Origin: an uncultured Clostridia bacterium
Lineage (GTDB): Bacteria; Bacillota; Clostridia; UBA1381
Assembly: GCA_934476075.1 (NCBI GenBank)
Contig: CAKSNH010000004.1
Location: forward strand, 62,001 to 126,000
Length of the DNA stretch: 64,000 nt
Reading direction: 5' to 3'
The notes below the pieces were generated by a model that made no database searches, was not told the DNA's origin, and worked only from the letters and a program-made list of their open reading frames with translations. Within the stretch, counting starts at the first letter, position 1. Each line of letters opens with the position of its first letter. Below, piece after piece: positions 53,743 to 63,313 of the stretch. The position numbers were made by a program, and so were the translations under genes.

Positions 53743-53846
53743 TTTTTTAATTTGTAGGAAATTGCGTAACACGCAATGACGGAAAATCAAAAATGCTACA
53801 TTATTCCCACACCCGCAGGCGGTGTTTTTATCAGAAGCTTTTTTAA
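53743..53846 (-). repeat. Dispersed structured repeat, copy C
   Basis: Reverse-orientation copy of the repeat at 30448 and 39211. The hairpins and end sequences match, with a variant centre. It sits wholly within the untranslated leader between the promoter and the ArsR start. An in-frame upstream start at 53776 falls inside the repeat and is rejected as the gene start. Confidence 0.85.
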
Positions 53847-53886
53847 TTTTATATACCCGTTACGGGATAAAAGGAGATTTTATTTT

Positions 53887-54234
53887 ATGGAGAAACCCTG
53901 TGAAAACTGTAAATATAATATGCAAATTGTAAATATGCTGAAAAAGGAATTGCCGTCCGACAGTTCCATTGAAAAACTGACCGAAGTATTCAAAGTGTTC
54001 GGCGACGGCACAAGAATTCGTATCCTGTGGGCATTGTTCGACAAGGAAATATGCGTATTCGATATAGCCGAGGCACTGAAAATGTCACAGTCGGCAATCA
54101 GTCATCAGCTTAGAATTCTGCGTCAGGCAAAACTTGTAAAAGCCCGCCGTGACGGTAAAAATACTTTCTATTCGCTTGATGATGAGCACGTTAAACGTAT
54201 TATCGAACAAGTGCTTGTTCACATTTCTGAATAA
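53887..54234 (+). CDS. ArsR/SmtB-family metal- or redox-sensing repressor
   Basis: 115 residues from the ATG at 53887 (AAAGGAG upstream). A winged helix with the family's recognition helix MSQSAISHQLRILRQAKLVK and wing ARRDGKNTFYSLDDEH. Potential ligands are CENCKY at the N-terminus and EICVFD at the alpha-3 position where CadC/ArsR have CVC. The downstream gene is ftsH, not a metal pump, and no transporter is visible. Self-regulation through the TGAACA pair in the promoter is likely. The metal or ligand cannot be told from sequence. Confidence 0.88.
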   Translation: MEKPCENCKYNMQIVNMLKKELPSDSSIEKLTEVFKVFGDGTRIRILWALFDKEICVFDIAEALKMSQSAISHQLRILRQAKLVKARRDGKNTFYSLDDEHVKRIIEQVLVHISE

Positions 54235-54368
54235 TAAATGTACAAATTGTTAATTTATTATCTTATATATTGAAGATAATTTAAAATAGTGCTAAAATAT
54301 TAAATACTTATTTAGTCTGAAAAAGTTGTGTGGTAAATAATTACTGTAATGATTGGAGAATTTATTTT

Positions 54369-56390
54369 ATGAAGAAAAACAACAATAAAGGCCGGCTTTC
54401 CCTCATTGTAATTCTGCTTATTTCATTGGGAGCTACATTCCTTTTAAACTGGGCAATTTCTATTCTTACCACCCCCGAAAAGGTGGAAATAACCTATACC
54501 GAGTTCATGAACATGGTTAAAAACAACGAGGTATCGAAAGTCGAATTGTACGCACGTCAATTTGTTATTTACAAAAAGGAAAATACCGAAAATAACACCG
54601 ACGTATCATCAACCGCCGAGCCTATGGACCTTAATATAGGAATACTGGGTCTGCCTTCTGGCGGAAACAGCGGTCTGCCGTTTAATCAGAAAAAAATATA
54701 TTATACGGGAAGTATAAATGACCCCGATTTATTGAAAACATTGAATGAATACGGAGTTGACGTTGACGCCCCTATTCAGGAAAACGATACAATGGGTTCA
54801 TTCTTCAAGCAGTGGATACTTCCTATTCTTGCTATATATTTGGTATTTTTCCTGATTATGCGTTCTCTCACCAAACGTCTTGGTGACGGTGCGGGCGGAT
54901 TTATGTCAGTCGGACAAAGCAATGCCAAGGTATATATTGAAAAGAAAACAGGCGTAACCTTTGCCGATGTTGCCGGACAAGAGGAAGCAAAAGAGTCGCT
55001 TGACGAAATCGTAGACTTTCTGCACAACCCCGCAAAATACACCGCTATCGGTGCAAAACAGCCGAAAGGTGCACTTTTGGTAGGTCCTCCCGGAACAGGT
55101 AAAACACTTTTGGCAAAGGCGGTTGCCGGCGAGGCAAATGTACCGTTTTTCTCACTGTCGGGTTCTGACTTTGTGGAAATGTTTGTCGGTGTAGGTGCGT
55201 CGAGAGTTCGTGACCTATTCAAGCAAGCGTCATCAAAAGCACCTTGTATCATATTCATTGACGAAATCGACGCAATCGGTAAAAGCCGTGATTCGCAAAT
55301 CGGCGGTGGCGGCAATGATGAACGTGAGCAGACTCTAAATCAGCTTTTGGCTGAAATGGACGGTTTCGATTCATCAAAGGGTGTCGTAATTCTTGCGGCT
55401 ACCAACCGTCCCGAAATCCTTGACAAAGCATTGCTCAGACCGGGACGTTTTGACAGACGAATTATTGTTGAAAAACCGGACCTTAAAGGCAGAGAAGATA
55501 TATTAAAGGTACATTCAAAAAATGTAAAAATGAGTTCTGCGGTAAATCTTCATGAAATCGCACTTGCCACAAGCGGTGCAGTCGGTGCTGACCTTGCAAA
55601 TATGGTAAATGAGGCTGCTTTGAGAGCGGTTCGCCTTGGACGCAGCGAAGTAAGTCAGGAAGATTTAATGGAATCTGTTGAAGTAATTATCGCCGGTAAG
55701 GAAAAGAAAGACCGTATCCTGTCCGAAAAGGAAAAACGTATTGTCGCATTCCACGAAGTCGGACACGCACTTGCCACCGCACTTCAAAAACACACTCAGC
55801 CTGTGCAGAAAATCACCATTGTACCCCGTACCATGGGTTCGCTGGGTTACACTATGCAGATGCCCGAAGAAGAACACTATCTGATGTCAAAGGACGAAAT
55901 ACTTGACCAGATAACAACTTTCCTTGCAGGACGATGTGCCGAAGAATTGGTATTCAATATCCAGACCACGGGTGCATCAAACGATATTGAGCGTGCCACT
56001 CAAATGGCAAGAAATATGGTATCGCAATACGGTATGTCTGACAAATTTGGTATGACCGGACTTGAAAGCGTACAGAATAAATATCTTGACGGCAGAAGTG
56101 TGGCAAATTGTTCGGAGCGTACAATGTCGGAGCTTGACAACGAAGTTATCGATACAATGAAGGTATGTCACGACAAAGCTATGAAACTGCTTGAAGAAAA
56201 CAAAGACGCACTTACCGAAATATCGGAGTTCCTAATTGAAAAAGAAACTATTGTCGGTGCGGAATTTATGGATATACTGGTAAAATATCACCCCGATTTA
56301 AAAGAAAAAGACACCGAAAACAATGACAGCGGCAAGACCGAACAGGACACAGAAACTGCCGATGTTTCGGACAATAACGAAAACAACTAA
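54369..56390 (+). CDS. ftsH: ATP-dependent zinc metalloprotease FtsH
   Basis: 673 residues. A membrane-bound AAA+ protease that removes damaged and regulatory membrane proteins. Two membrane helices (18-38 and about 140-160) flank the extracytoplasmic loop. The AAA domain follows with GPPGTGKTLLAKA (Walker A, about 239-251), IIFIDEIDAIG and the SRH ATNRPEILDKALLRPGRFDR. The M41 zinc motif HEVGH (His462) and the D ligand region (TGASNDIERAT) complete it. The C-terminus is an acidic, poorly ordered tail (SGKTEQDTETADVSDNNENN). ATG 54369 is preferred, with TTGGAG upstream. Its usual neighbours hprT and tilS are absent. Confidence 0.96.
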   Translation: MKKNNNKGRLSLIVILLISLGATFLLNWAISILTTPEKVEITYTEFMNMVKNNEVSKVELYARQFVIYKKENTENNTDVSSTAEPMDLNIGILGLPSGGNSGLPFNQKKIYYTGSINDPDLLKTLNEYGVDVDAPIQENDTMGSFFKQWILPILAIYLVFFLIMRSLTKRLGDGAGGFMSVGQSNAKVYIEKKTGVTFADVAGQEEAKESLDEIVDFLHNPAKYTAIGAKQPKGALLVGPPGTGKTLLAKAVAGEANVPFFSLSGSDFVEMFVGVGASRVRDLFKQASSKAPCIIFIDEIDAIGKSRDSQIGGGGNDEREQTLNQLLAEMDGFDSSKGVVILAATNRPEILDKALLRPGRFDRRIIVEKPDLKGREDILKVHSKNVKMSSAVNLHEIALATSGAVGADLANMVNEAALRAVRLGRSEVSQEDLMESVEVIIAGKEKKDRILSEKEKRIVAFHEVGHALATALQKHTQPVQKITIVPRTMGSLGYTMQMPEEEHYLMSKDEILDQITTFLAGRCAEELVFNIQTTGASNDIERATQMARNMVSQYGMSDKFGMTGLESVQNKYLDGRSVANCSERTMSELDNEVIDTMKVCHDKAMKLLEENKDALTEISEFLIEKETIVGAEFMDILVKYHPDLKEKDTENNDSGKTEQDTETADVSDNNENN

Positions 56391-56397
56391 ACAAAAA

Positions 56398-56425
56398 AAC
56401 TTGTCAGCAAAATCGCTGACAAGTT
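56398..56425. terminator. Bidirectional terminator after ftsH
   Basis: AACTTGTCAGC (56398-56408), six-base loop, GCTGACAAGTT (56415-56425), flanked by A-run and T-run, between convergent genes. Confidence 0.85.
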
Positions 56426-56436
56426 TTTTTATACTC

Positions 56437-57054
56437 TTAATAATAATATCCCGAACTTGATGCTATTCCGATTATTACAACAAAAATTATAATCCCGATT
56501 ATCCAGCCCAGCGTTACCAAGCCGTTTATTACAATACCGGCAATTCCCATTCCACGTCCCGTTTCGGTTTCGGGATTAAAATTCTTCACACCTACTATAC
56601 TGAAAATCACTCCCACTATACTTGCAAACGGTATAAAGAATGATACAAAAGCAAGCACAAAACCTACTATACACGCCGTATTATTTCTTTTCGGCGGATA
56701 CATATTATACGGTCTGTTATAAGGTGCTCCGTTATACGGCTGATTATAGCCTTGATTTGGCTGACCGTAATTCGGATTTTGACCGTTGTACCCTTGATTA
56801 TAACTTTGCGGCTGTCCGTTATAATTAGTATTCTGCCCGTTATAACCTTGATTGTAATTAGGGGACTGACCGCTGTAATTCACATTCTGATTGTAATTTG
56901 GATTTTGTGTTTGCGAATTATCATATTGTACATCTGCATTATCGGTGCTCGGCTGAGTTTCAGCATTGTTATTACTGATTTGCATCTCACCGCACAATTC
57001 GCATTTTACAGCATCATCATCAAGAGAATTTCCGCATTTACCGCAAAACTTCAT
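56437..57054 (-). CDS. Zinc-ribbon/DUF4190-type membrane protein with Asn/Gln/Tyr-rich linker
   Basis: 205 residues. The N-terminus is a zinc ribbon (FCGKCGNSLDDDAVKCELCGE). The middle is a low-complexity linker of NYNQGYNGQN-like repeats (about 30-120). The C-terminus has two membrane helices (GFVLAFVSFFIPFASIVGVI and LVTLGWIIGIIIFVVIIGIA), with a GxGMGIAGIVING turn as in DUF4190. The family is common and uncharacterised; the low-complexity linker could mediate self-association. It lies 11 bases after ridA and is probably co-transcribed. Confidence 0.75.
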   Translation of the reverse strand: MKFCGKCGNSLDDDAVKCELCGEMQISNNNAETQPSTDNADVQYDNSQTQNPNYNQNVNYSGQSPNYNQGYNGQNTNYNGQPQSYNQGYNGQNPNYGQPNQGYNQPYNGAPYNRPYNMYPPKRNNTACIVGFVLAFVSFFIPFASIVGVIFSIVGVKNFNPETETGRGMGIAGIVINGLVTLGWIIGIIIFVVIIGIASSSGYYY

Positions 57055-57065
57055 AATTATTCTCC

Positions 57066-57440
57066 TTACTTCACACTTGCAATAACTTCAACTTCACACA
57101 ATACATTCTTCGGTAATTCCTTTACGGCTACGCATGAACGTGCAGGCTTGCCTGTAAAATACTTGCCATATACTTCATTAAATGCAGCAAAGTCTGACAT
57201 ATTAGCCAAAAAGCAAGTGGTCTTAACCGCATTGTCCAATGATGAATTTGCCGCTTCCAAAACCGCTTTCAAATTCTCCATAACCTGTGTTGTCTGACCT
57301 ACAATATCCTGTGCCTCAACATTGCCTGTTGCGGGATTTATCGCAATCTGTCCCGATGTAAACACAAGTCCGTTTACAACCATTGCCTGTGAGTACGGAC
57401 CGATAGCGTCCGGTGCATTTTTTGTATATACTTTTTCCAT
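57066..57440 (-). CDS. ridA: 2-iminobutanoate/2-iminopropanoate deaminase
   Basis: 124 residues, standard length. It removes reactive enamine/imine products made by PLP dehydratases. Motifs are intact: APDAIGPYSQAMVVNG, VFTSGQIAINPATG, KTTCFLANMSDFAAFNEVYG, and the substrate-binding Arg in PARSCVAVKELP. It follows the threonine ammonia-lyase gene by 16 bases, so the enzyme that makes the imine and the one that removes it are co-transcribed. Confidence 0.94.
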   Translation of the reverse strand: MEKVYTKNAPDAIGPYSQAMVVNGLVFTSGQIAINPATGNVEAQDIVGQTTQVMENLKAVLEAANSSLDNAVKTTCFLANMSDFAAFNEVYGKYFTGKPARSCVAVKELPKNVLCEVEVIASVK

Positions 57441-57456
57441 TTTAATTCAACCTCTC

Positions 57457-58650
57457 TTATACTATTTTATATCCATGGCTTGTAAGCTCATTTTTAATTT
57501 GTTCAACGTGCTCATGATTTCTTGTTTCCATAGAAATTCTCAGGAAGCACGAATTAATATCCGTGTCAACATCTGTACGGTCGTGATTTACCGATACAAC
57601 ATTGCCGCCAAGGTCTGCAATAATCTTCGATACGCCCTTTAATTGTCCCGGTTTATCGGTAAGCTCGATAGTAAGTTCCGCAAGTCTGCCCTCTTTCTGC
57701 AAACCACGGTTTATCACACGGGAAAGAATAGTAACATCAATATTTCCGCCCGATACCAAGCATACAACCTTTTTGCCTTTAAGAGGTAATTTCTTAAACA
57801 ATGCCGCCGTTACCGATACCGCACCCGCACCCTCGGCAATAAGTTTCTGCTGTTCAATCAATGTAAGAATTGCCGTTGAAATTTCATCATCGGTAACTGT
57901 AACAATTTCATCAACGTATTTTTCGCATATGCTGAATGTATTCTCGCCCGGAGTTTTAACCGCAATACCGTCGGCAATGGTTTTAACCGCCGGCAAAGTT
58001 ACTATTCCATGGTCATGAATTGAATTGTACATTGACGGAGCTCCCGTAGCCTGTACACCGTAAATTTTGATATTCGGATTTAGATTTTTTATTGCATATG
58101 CAACACCGCTGATAAGTCCGCCGCCGCCGATTGGCACGATAACCGCATCAACATCGGGCAGCTGTTCCAATATTTCAAGACCGATTGTACCCTGTCCGGC
58201 AATAACCATATCATCGTCAAACGGGTGGATAAATGTTGCTCCGCTCGATTTCTGCAATTCAAGTGCTTTTTGATAAGCATCGTCATATGCACCCTCAACA
58301 AGGCACACCTCCGCTCCGTAGCTCTTTGTTGCCTCAACTTTCGAGATAGGTGCACCGTCCGGAATACAAATCAATGACTTGATACCGTTTTTAGCCGCCG
58401 CCAAAGCAACACCCTGTGCATGGTTGCCCGCCGAGCAAGCTATAACGCCCTTCTCCTTTTCCTCATCTGTAAGCTGAGAAATTTTATAGTACGCACCTCG
58501 TACCTTAAATGAACCTGTAATCTGTAAATTTTCTGTTTTCAAATAAACATCACAGTCATCACACAAACCGCGTGCCTTGATTAAATCGGTAGGTCTTACC
58601 ACCTGTTTCAATACATACGCAGCATGATAAATCATATCTAATGTAAGCAT
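57457..58650 (-). CDS. ilvA: Threonine ammonia-lyase, short ACT form
   Basis: 397 residues. A PLP fold II enzyme converting threonine to 2-oxobutanoate (isoleucine synthesis or catabolism). The PLP lysine is in ITGSFKVRGA, the phosphate loop in IGGGGLISG, with SAGNHAQGVA as the substrate loop. A single C-terminal ACT-like domain (LTIELTDKPGQLKGVSKIIA) follows. The length and single ACT fit the tdcB/ilvA short group; biosynthetic and catabolic roles cannot be separated from sequence. It has a good promoter and an AGGAG site. Confidence 0.92.
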   Translation of the reverse strand: MLTLDMIYHAAYVLKQVVRPTDLIKARGLCDDCDVYLKTENLQITGSFKVRGAYYKISQLTDEEKEKGVIACSAGNHAQGVALAAAKNGIKSLICIPDGAPISKVEATKSYGAEVCLVEGAYDDAYQKALELQKSSGATFIHPFDDDMVIAGQGTIGLEILEQLPDVDAVIVPIGGGGLISGVAYAIKNLNPNIKIYGVQATGAPSMYNSIHDHGIVTLPAVKTIADGIAVKTPGENTFSICEKYVDEIVTVTDDEISTAILTLIEQQKLIAEGAGAVSVTAALFKKLPLKGKKVVCLVSGGNIDVTILSRVINRGLQKEGRLAELTIELTDKPGQLKGVSKIIADLGGNVVSVNHDRTDVDTDINSCFLRISMETRNHEHVEQIKNELTSHGYKIV

Positions 58651-58689
58651 AAATAATATCTCCTATATATATGTTTTTTCACAATTAAA

Positions 58690-58718
58690 ATACTAACCTT
58701 TTTAATGAAAAAAGTCAA
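58690..58718 (-). promoter_or_regulatory. Promoter of the ilvA-ridA operon
   Basis: TTGACT (58718-58713) and TAGTAT (58695-58690) on the minus strand with a 17-base spacer, 40 bases before the start codon. Confidence 0.65.
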
Positions 58719-58764
58719 GACATTTTCATACATATGACCGATAACGTGTAATTTTATTTTACTA

Positions 58765-58793
58765 TTGAAGTTACGGCAAATTTATAATATAAT
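58765..58793 (+). promoter_or_regulatory. Promoter of the SLH protein-dinB operon
   Basis: TTGAAG (58765-58770) and TATAAT (58788-58793) with a 17-base spacer, about 50 bases before the start codon at 58842. Confidence 0.7.
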
Positions 58794-58841
58794 GTATATA
58801 AATATTGAATTATAAAATTCGCATGGGAAAGGATAAAGAAT

Positions 58842-61800
58842 ATGTTAAAAAACAGAAAAATATGTATTTTATTAGTTTTTATGCTGCTGATAAATATATT
58901 GCCGACATATATCGCATTCGCCGCATATGACGGAGAATTTATCATCAACGATTCCAAAGTTGTCATCACCGAAAACGGTACTTACAAGGTTACGGGCAAT
59001 GACAAAACGTCAAACACAATATATGTTTCAAACGACTTGGACAATGTAACCATTGACATAGAAAATTTGAACATACGTCACTCATCTTCTTTCGGTGTTG
59101 CTCCGATTGAAGTGGGCACAAACACTCACCTTACATTGAATTTTATAAACGAAAACGTGCTTATAGGCTACAATACACCCGCAATTTCGGTTATTTCGGA
59201 GGATTCTTCCGTAACCATCAGCGGTACGGGTACATTGCGTGCATCGGGCGGTGAGCAATGTGCCGGTATCGGTGGTTCCAAAACCATGGGCAGTGTTATC
59301 ATCAATTCGGGTAACATTACCGCAATAAGCGGTACACGTTCAGCCGGTATCGGTGTGGGTTACAACGGCAAAGGCGGTTCTGTGACCATTAACGGCGGTA
59401 CTGTAACGTCAACCGGCTACGGCGGCGGTGCGGGTATCGGTGCCGGCTACGGCGGCGACTTCGGTGAAATCACAATCAACGGCGGTACTGTCAGTGCAAC
59501 CAGCACAGAGGGCGGTGCAGGTATCGGCGGCGGTTACCGCGGTAAAGGTGGTAAAATCACAATCAACGGCGGTGATATTACCTCACTCAGCCGTGGCGGC
59601 GGTTATTCAATCGGCAGCGGCAGATATTTGGTCGGCTCGGAAATTTATATCGACAAAAATGCAAATGTAAACGCTTTTTCGGCAAGCGGTATTGCTCCGA
59701 TTGAGGAAACCGACTTTACAACAAACGCATTCGGATTTGCCGGTGTATTTTCAAGCAATCCTTTCAAAACGGACGATACTTTCGAGTTTAAGTCGGACGC
59801 AGGTTCAAAAACCGTCACTTTCCCTGCACAATGTCAGGAACTTTACACAACACTTCCGGCTGCCGGAACATATACCGTTACTTGCAGCGATGGTGACCTT
59901 ACATACAAAGACGGCTCAAAAAAATATGACAAATTTGAAATTGCCGATACATATAAGCTTTTTAAAATGTTCTCAAAATGTGCGTGCGAATTGACAGCTC
60001 CCGACTTTCTTGTCGATGATATTCTTTTGTCAGCGTCGACAAGTTCAACAAACTCAATAACTGCTACCACAAAGAAAGTTACTTTAAAAGCAAAAAATTC
60101 TGAATTTACACGTTCGGATACCTGTACATTGCACACATCGTCCTCACCATCAATAAAATATAAATATGAAATTATAGAAGACCGTTCGCAGATTGCTACG
60201 CTAAGCGGTTCTTCACTTACGGTAAAGGTTGCAAATGCCGGTGTGTATTCCGTTACAGTGCGTGCAACCGCATATGTCGGCGACGGCGAACTGTCGGCTT
60301 ACACCGATACACCTATTAAAATAACCAAACAAGTTGCTGCCGAAGATATTGAAGATGATGATATTTATATTGACGCTAACGGTGTATATAACATCAAGGG
60401 TACAACAAAACACAATGCTATTATCGTTGCAAGCGACCTGCTTGACGTAACTCTTGTATTGTCGGGCGTTAATATTGATTTGAGCCTGAATTCGGGAAAC
60501 AATAAATCACCTATCACAATCGGTGCCGGTTCCAACGTAACCATTTCAAACAGCGGAACTACAACGCTTAAATCAAGAAAAGACAACAATGTCATAAACC
60601 TTCAATACGCAGAGGGTTATGGAGCAAATACAACCGTTAATTTGAGAGGTACGGGCACATTATCCATGTACAGCAAAGGAAAAGCCTCTTGTGTCGGCGG
60701 TGCAAACAGCGAGGTATACTTCTTTGACAGTAAGGTTAAAATGTCCGCCGAAGATTCTCCTGTCGTAAATGCAGCAAAAGTTTTTGTTGCCGAAGACGCT
60801 GATTTATACGCATTTTCCGAACAAAATAAATCAAACCCTATCAGCGGTACATTTATAACCGTAAACAAAGAGGGATTTAAACCGGCATATGTAATACAGG
60901 CTAAATTCAAAAAGGCTCTTGATATTACAAAAACTTCAACCGTAACATTTAAAAACAGTAAAACCAAAAAAACAGTATCAATAAGAGATGTAACAAAGGA
61001 TACCAAAAGCGTGGCTGTTGTCCTTCCCGATGAAGGATATTACACCGCTTACTATAAAGCAAGTTCCAGTGACACTTTACAGGATTTATCATACACCGAT
61101 AACAAGGAATCACTGCTTGAATTTAACGTAAGTTCTCACAATACTGCTATGGATTTTGAATTTTCACAGTGCAAATGTAAGGTTTCCGCACCGAAATTTA
61201 AAATCTCTGCAATAACTATCCCTTATGACGAATACTACCGCAGTTTCTATCTTGAAGCGGAAGATGCTAAATTTAAGTTTGACGAAAACTGTACAATCCA
61301 TAACGAGTATTCAAATGTGGATTACAAATATACAATAGTCGAAGATGACGATGATATTGCCACTTTATCGGATTCACGCATAAAGCTTGAAGTTTACAAT
61401 CCGGGCAAATACACAGTGAAAGTGCGTGCAACCGCATACGTTGACGGTGTATCCGCAACAAAAGATGCCACTCTTAACATAACCAAGCTTACACAGGCGG
61501 AAACAGAGAAAAAGCGTGGCGAGGAGCATATGCCGTACATAAGCGGTTATTCAGACGGCTCTTTCAAACCCGACTTACCTATCACCCGTGCCGAAACTGC
61601 ACGTCTGATGGTAAATGTATTGGATTTGAAATATATCTCCGATGACAGTGATTTAACCGATATAAGCGACCGTGACTGGTTCTATGACGATGTTGTATTA
61701 ATGCAGTCAAAAAGTATTTTGACAGGCTATGAGGACGGTACTTTCCGTCCCGACAACAATATTACCCGTGCGGAATTTTGCGTCGTTGTAAGCCGTGCAT

Positions 61801-62114
61801 TGGGTGTTTCGGGAGCATCGGGCAAATCAAAACTTAGCGATGTGACAAATCACTGGGCAGCACCGTATATCAATGCTCTTGTTAAGAAAAAAGTTATTAC
61901 GGGATATACCGATAATTCGTTCAAGCCGGACGCATCAATCACTCGTGCCGAGGCGGTTAAGATTATCAATGCACTTTTGGGCAGAACCCCAAATTCCGAT
62001 AAAGTCGCCGAGGCAGGCGGAAACAATAACTTCTATGATTTAAAGAAAAAACATTGGGCATACTATGAAATATTGGAAGCATCGGAAAAGCACTATAAAA
62101 ATGATTGGCATTAA
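58842..62114 (+). CDS. Secreted SLH-domain surface protein with Gly-rich repeats
   Basis: 1090 residues, with a signal peptide (RKICILLVFMLLINILPTYI, cleavage near AFA/A) and AAAGGA upstream. The first about 300 residues are a right-handed-helix-like run with repeated units around GGAGIGAGYGG and ITINGGTV, as in carbohydrate-binding beta-helix surface proteins. Two repeats of a beta domain follow (each ending in a KVRATAYV motif). Three C-terminal SLH domains (YISGYSDGSFKPDLPITRAE, LTGYEDGTFRPDNNITRAE, ITGYTDNSFKPDASITRAE) anchor it to secondary wall polymer. The Asp/Thr/Arg signature is present in all three. Its stop lies two bases before the dinB start. Confidence 0.88.
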   Translation: MLKNRKICILLVFMLLINILPTYIAFAAYDGEFIINDSKVVITENGTYKVTGNDKTSNTIYVSNDLDNVTIDIENLNIRHSSSFGVAPIEVGTNTHLTLNFINENVLIGYNTPAISVISEDSSVTISGTGTLRASGGEQCAGIGGSKTMGSVIINSGNITAISGTRSAGIGVGYNGKGGSVTINGGTVTSTGYGGGAGIGAGYGGDFGEITINGGTVSATSTEGGAGIGGGYRGKGGKITINGGDITSLSRGGGYSIGSGRYLVGSEIYIDKNANVNAFSASGIAPIEETDFTTNAFGFAGVFSSNPFKTDDTFEFKSDAGSKTVTFPAQCQELYTTLPAAGTYTVTCSDGDLTYKDGSKKYDKFEIADTYKLFKMFSKCACELTAPDFLVDDILLSASTSSTNSITATTKKVTLKAKNSEFTRSDTCTLHTSSSPSIKYKYEIIEDRSQIATLSGSSLTVKVANAGVYSVTVRATAYVGDGELSAYTDTPIKITKQVAAEDIEDDDIYIDANGVYNIKGTTKHNAIIVASDLLDVTLVLSGVNIDLSLNSGNNKSPITIGAGSNVTISNSGTTTLKSRKDNNVINLQYAEGYGANTTVNLRGTGTLSMYSKGKASCVGGANSEVYFFDSKVKMSAEDSPVVNAAKVFVAEDADLYAFSEQNKSNPISGTFITVNKEGFKPAYVIQAKFKKALDITKTSTVTFKNSKTKKTVSIRDVTKDTKSVAVVLPDEGYYTAYYKASSSDTLQDLSYTDNKESLLEFNVSSHNTAMDFEFSQCKCKVSAPKFKISAITIPYDEYYRSFYLEAEDAKFKFDENCTIHNEYSNVDYKYTIVEDDDDIATLSDSRIKLEVYNPGKYTVKVRATAYVDGVSATKDATLNITKLTQAETEKKRGEEHMPYISGYSDGSFKPDLPITRAETARLMVNVLDLKYISDDSDLTDISDRDWFYDDVVLMQSKSILTGYEDGTFRPDNNITRAEFCVVVSRALGVSGASGKSKLSDVTNHWAAPYINALVKKKVITGYTDNSFKPDASITRAEAVKIINALLGRTPNSDKVAEAGGNNNFYDLKKKHWAYYEILEASEKHYKNDWH

Positions 62115-62116
62115 TT

Positions 62117-63313
62117 ATGATTTCTACAAGAACTGTATTACATTGTGATTGCAACGGATTTTACGCATCTGTCGAATGTGTGCGTAATCCCGAATTAAAA
62201 AAAGTACCCATGGCGGTTGCAGGTGACCCCGACAGCCGTCACGGGATTATTCTCGCAAAAAACGAATTAGCAAAAAAATACAACATTCAAACTGCCGAAA
62301 CCATATGGAAAGCAAAGCAGAAATGTCCCGATTTGGTACTTGTACGTCCGCACCATGATGAGTACAAAAAGTTTTCCGTCACAGTGAATGATATTTATAA
62401 ACGGTACACCGATTTGGTCGAGCCGTTCGGCATTGATGAATCGTGGCTTGATGTGACGGGCAGTCAAAAATTATTCGGTGACGGAGTGACGATAGCCGAT
62501 AATCTGCGTAACATTGTACGCACGGAAACGGGGCTTACCATCTCTGTCGGGGTATCGTTCAACAAAGTATTCGCCAAGTTGGGCAGCGATTTGAAAAAGC
62601 CTGACGCAACAACCGTTATAAGCAAGTCAAACTACAAACAGCTTATCTATCCCCTGCCGGTAAATACGCTTTTATATGTCGGCAATTCAACATTTCATAC
62701 ATTGAACAGTCTGAATATAAAAACAATCGGCGATTTGGCAAATACGGACAGAAATGTATTGATTAAAGTCCTCGGAAAAGCCGGGGATATGCTCTACCTT
62801 TATGCTAACGGACTTGATAATGACCCCGTTAAATCAATATACGAGAAGAACGAAGTTAAATCTGTCGGAAAAGGACTGACATTCAGCGAAAACATTACCG
62901 GATACGAAAATATCAAAAAGGAAGTTTTTGCATTGTCGAGCAATGTTGCGATGCGGCTGCGTACAGAAAAACTGAAATGCCGCACAGTGCAAGTGGTTAT
63001 CCGTGACCCGAATTTTAACAGCATATCCCGTCAAATGCCCGTTGATTATCCAACCGATTTATCGAGAGAGATTACCTCATATGCCATGGAACTGATTGAA
63101 AAATCATGGGGTTATAACAAACCTATACGCATGATTACGGTTACGGGAACAAATCTGATTGACAAAGACGATGTGACCGAACAAATTATGCTTTTTGATG
63201 ACGGACATTCCGAAAAACGCAAAAAACAGGAACAGCTTGAAAATACGCTTGATGACATAAAACGCAAATACGGAAAAAATATATTTCGGTTTGAGAATAA
63301 AAAAGACAAATAA
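62117..63313 (+). CDS. dinB: Y-family translesion DNA polymerase
   Basis: 398 residues from the ATG at 62117. It copies damaged DNA at low fidelity. Catalytic residues are in TVLHCDCNGFYASVE (Asp11) and GIDESWLDVTGS (the Asp-Glu pair), with the Y-family palm, fingers (PHHDEYKKFSVTVND), the thumb with helix-hairpin-helix (LNIKTIGDLANTDRNVLIKV) and a little-finger domain. The C-terminal KKDK has no clear beta-clamp motif; EQIMLFDDG may serve. It starts two bases after the SLH gene stop and has no good ribosome site of its own, so translation is likely coupled. I use dinB as a family label; the UV-damage subfamily of Firmicutes is also possible. Confidence 0.87.
   Translation: MISTRTVLHCDCNGFYASVECVRNPELKKVPMAVAGDPDSRHGIILAKNELAKKYNIQTAETIWKAKQKCPDLVLVRPHHDEYKKFSVTVNDIYKRYTDLVEPFGIDESWLDVTGSQKLFGDGVTIADNLRNIVRTETGLTISVGVSFNKVFAKLGSDLKKPDATTVISKSNYKQLIYPLPVNTLLYVGNSTFHTLNSLNIKTIGDLANTDRNVLIKVLGKAGDMLYLYANGLDNDPVKSIYEKNEVKSVGKGLTFSENITGYENIKKEVFALSSNVAMRLRTEKLKCRTVQVVIRDPNFNSISRQMPVDYPTDLSREITSYAMELIEKSWGYNKPIRMITVTGTNLIDKDDVTEQIMLFDDGHSEKRKKQEQLENTLDDIKRKYGKNIFRFENKKDK

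Noticed and set aside
53776..53886. N-terminal extension of the ArsR-family protein
   Set aside because: The extra 37 residues are encoded by dispersed repeat C; the ATG at 53887 has a proper ribosome site and matches the family's normal start.
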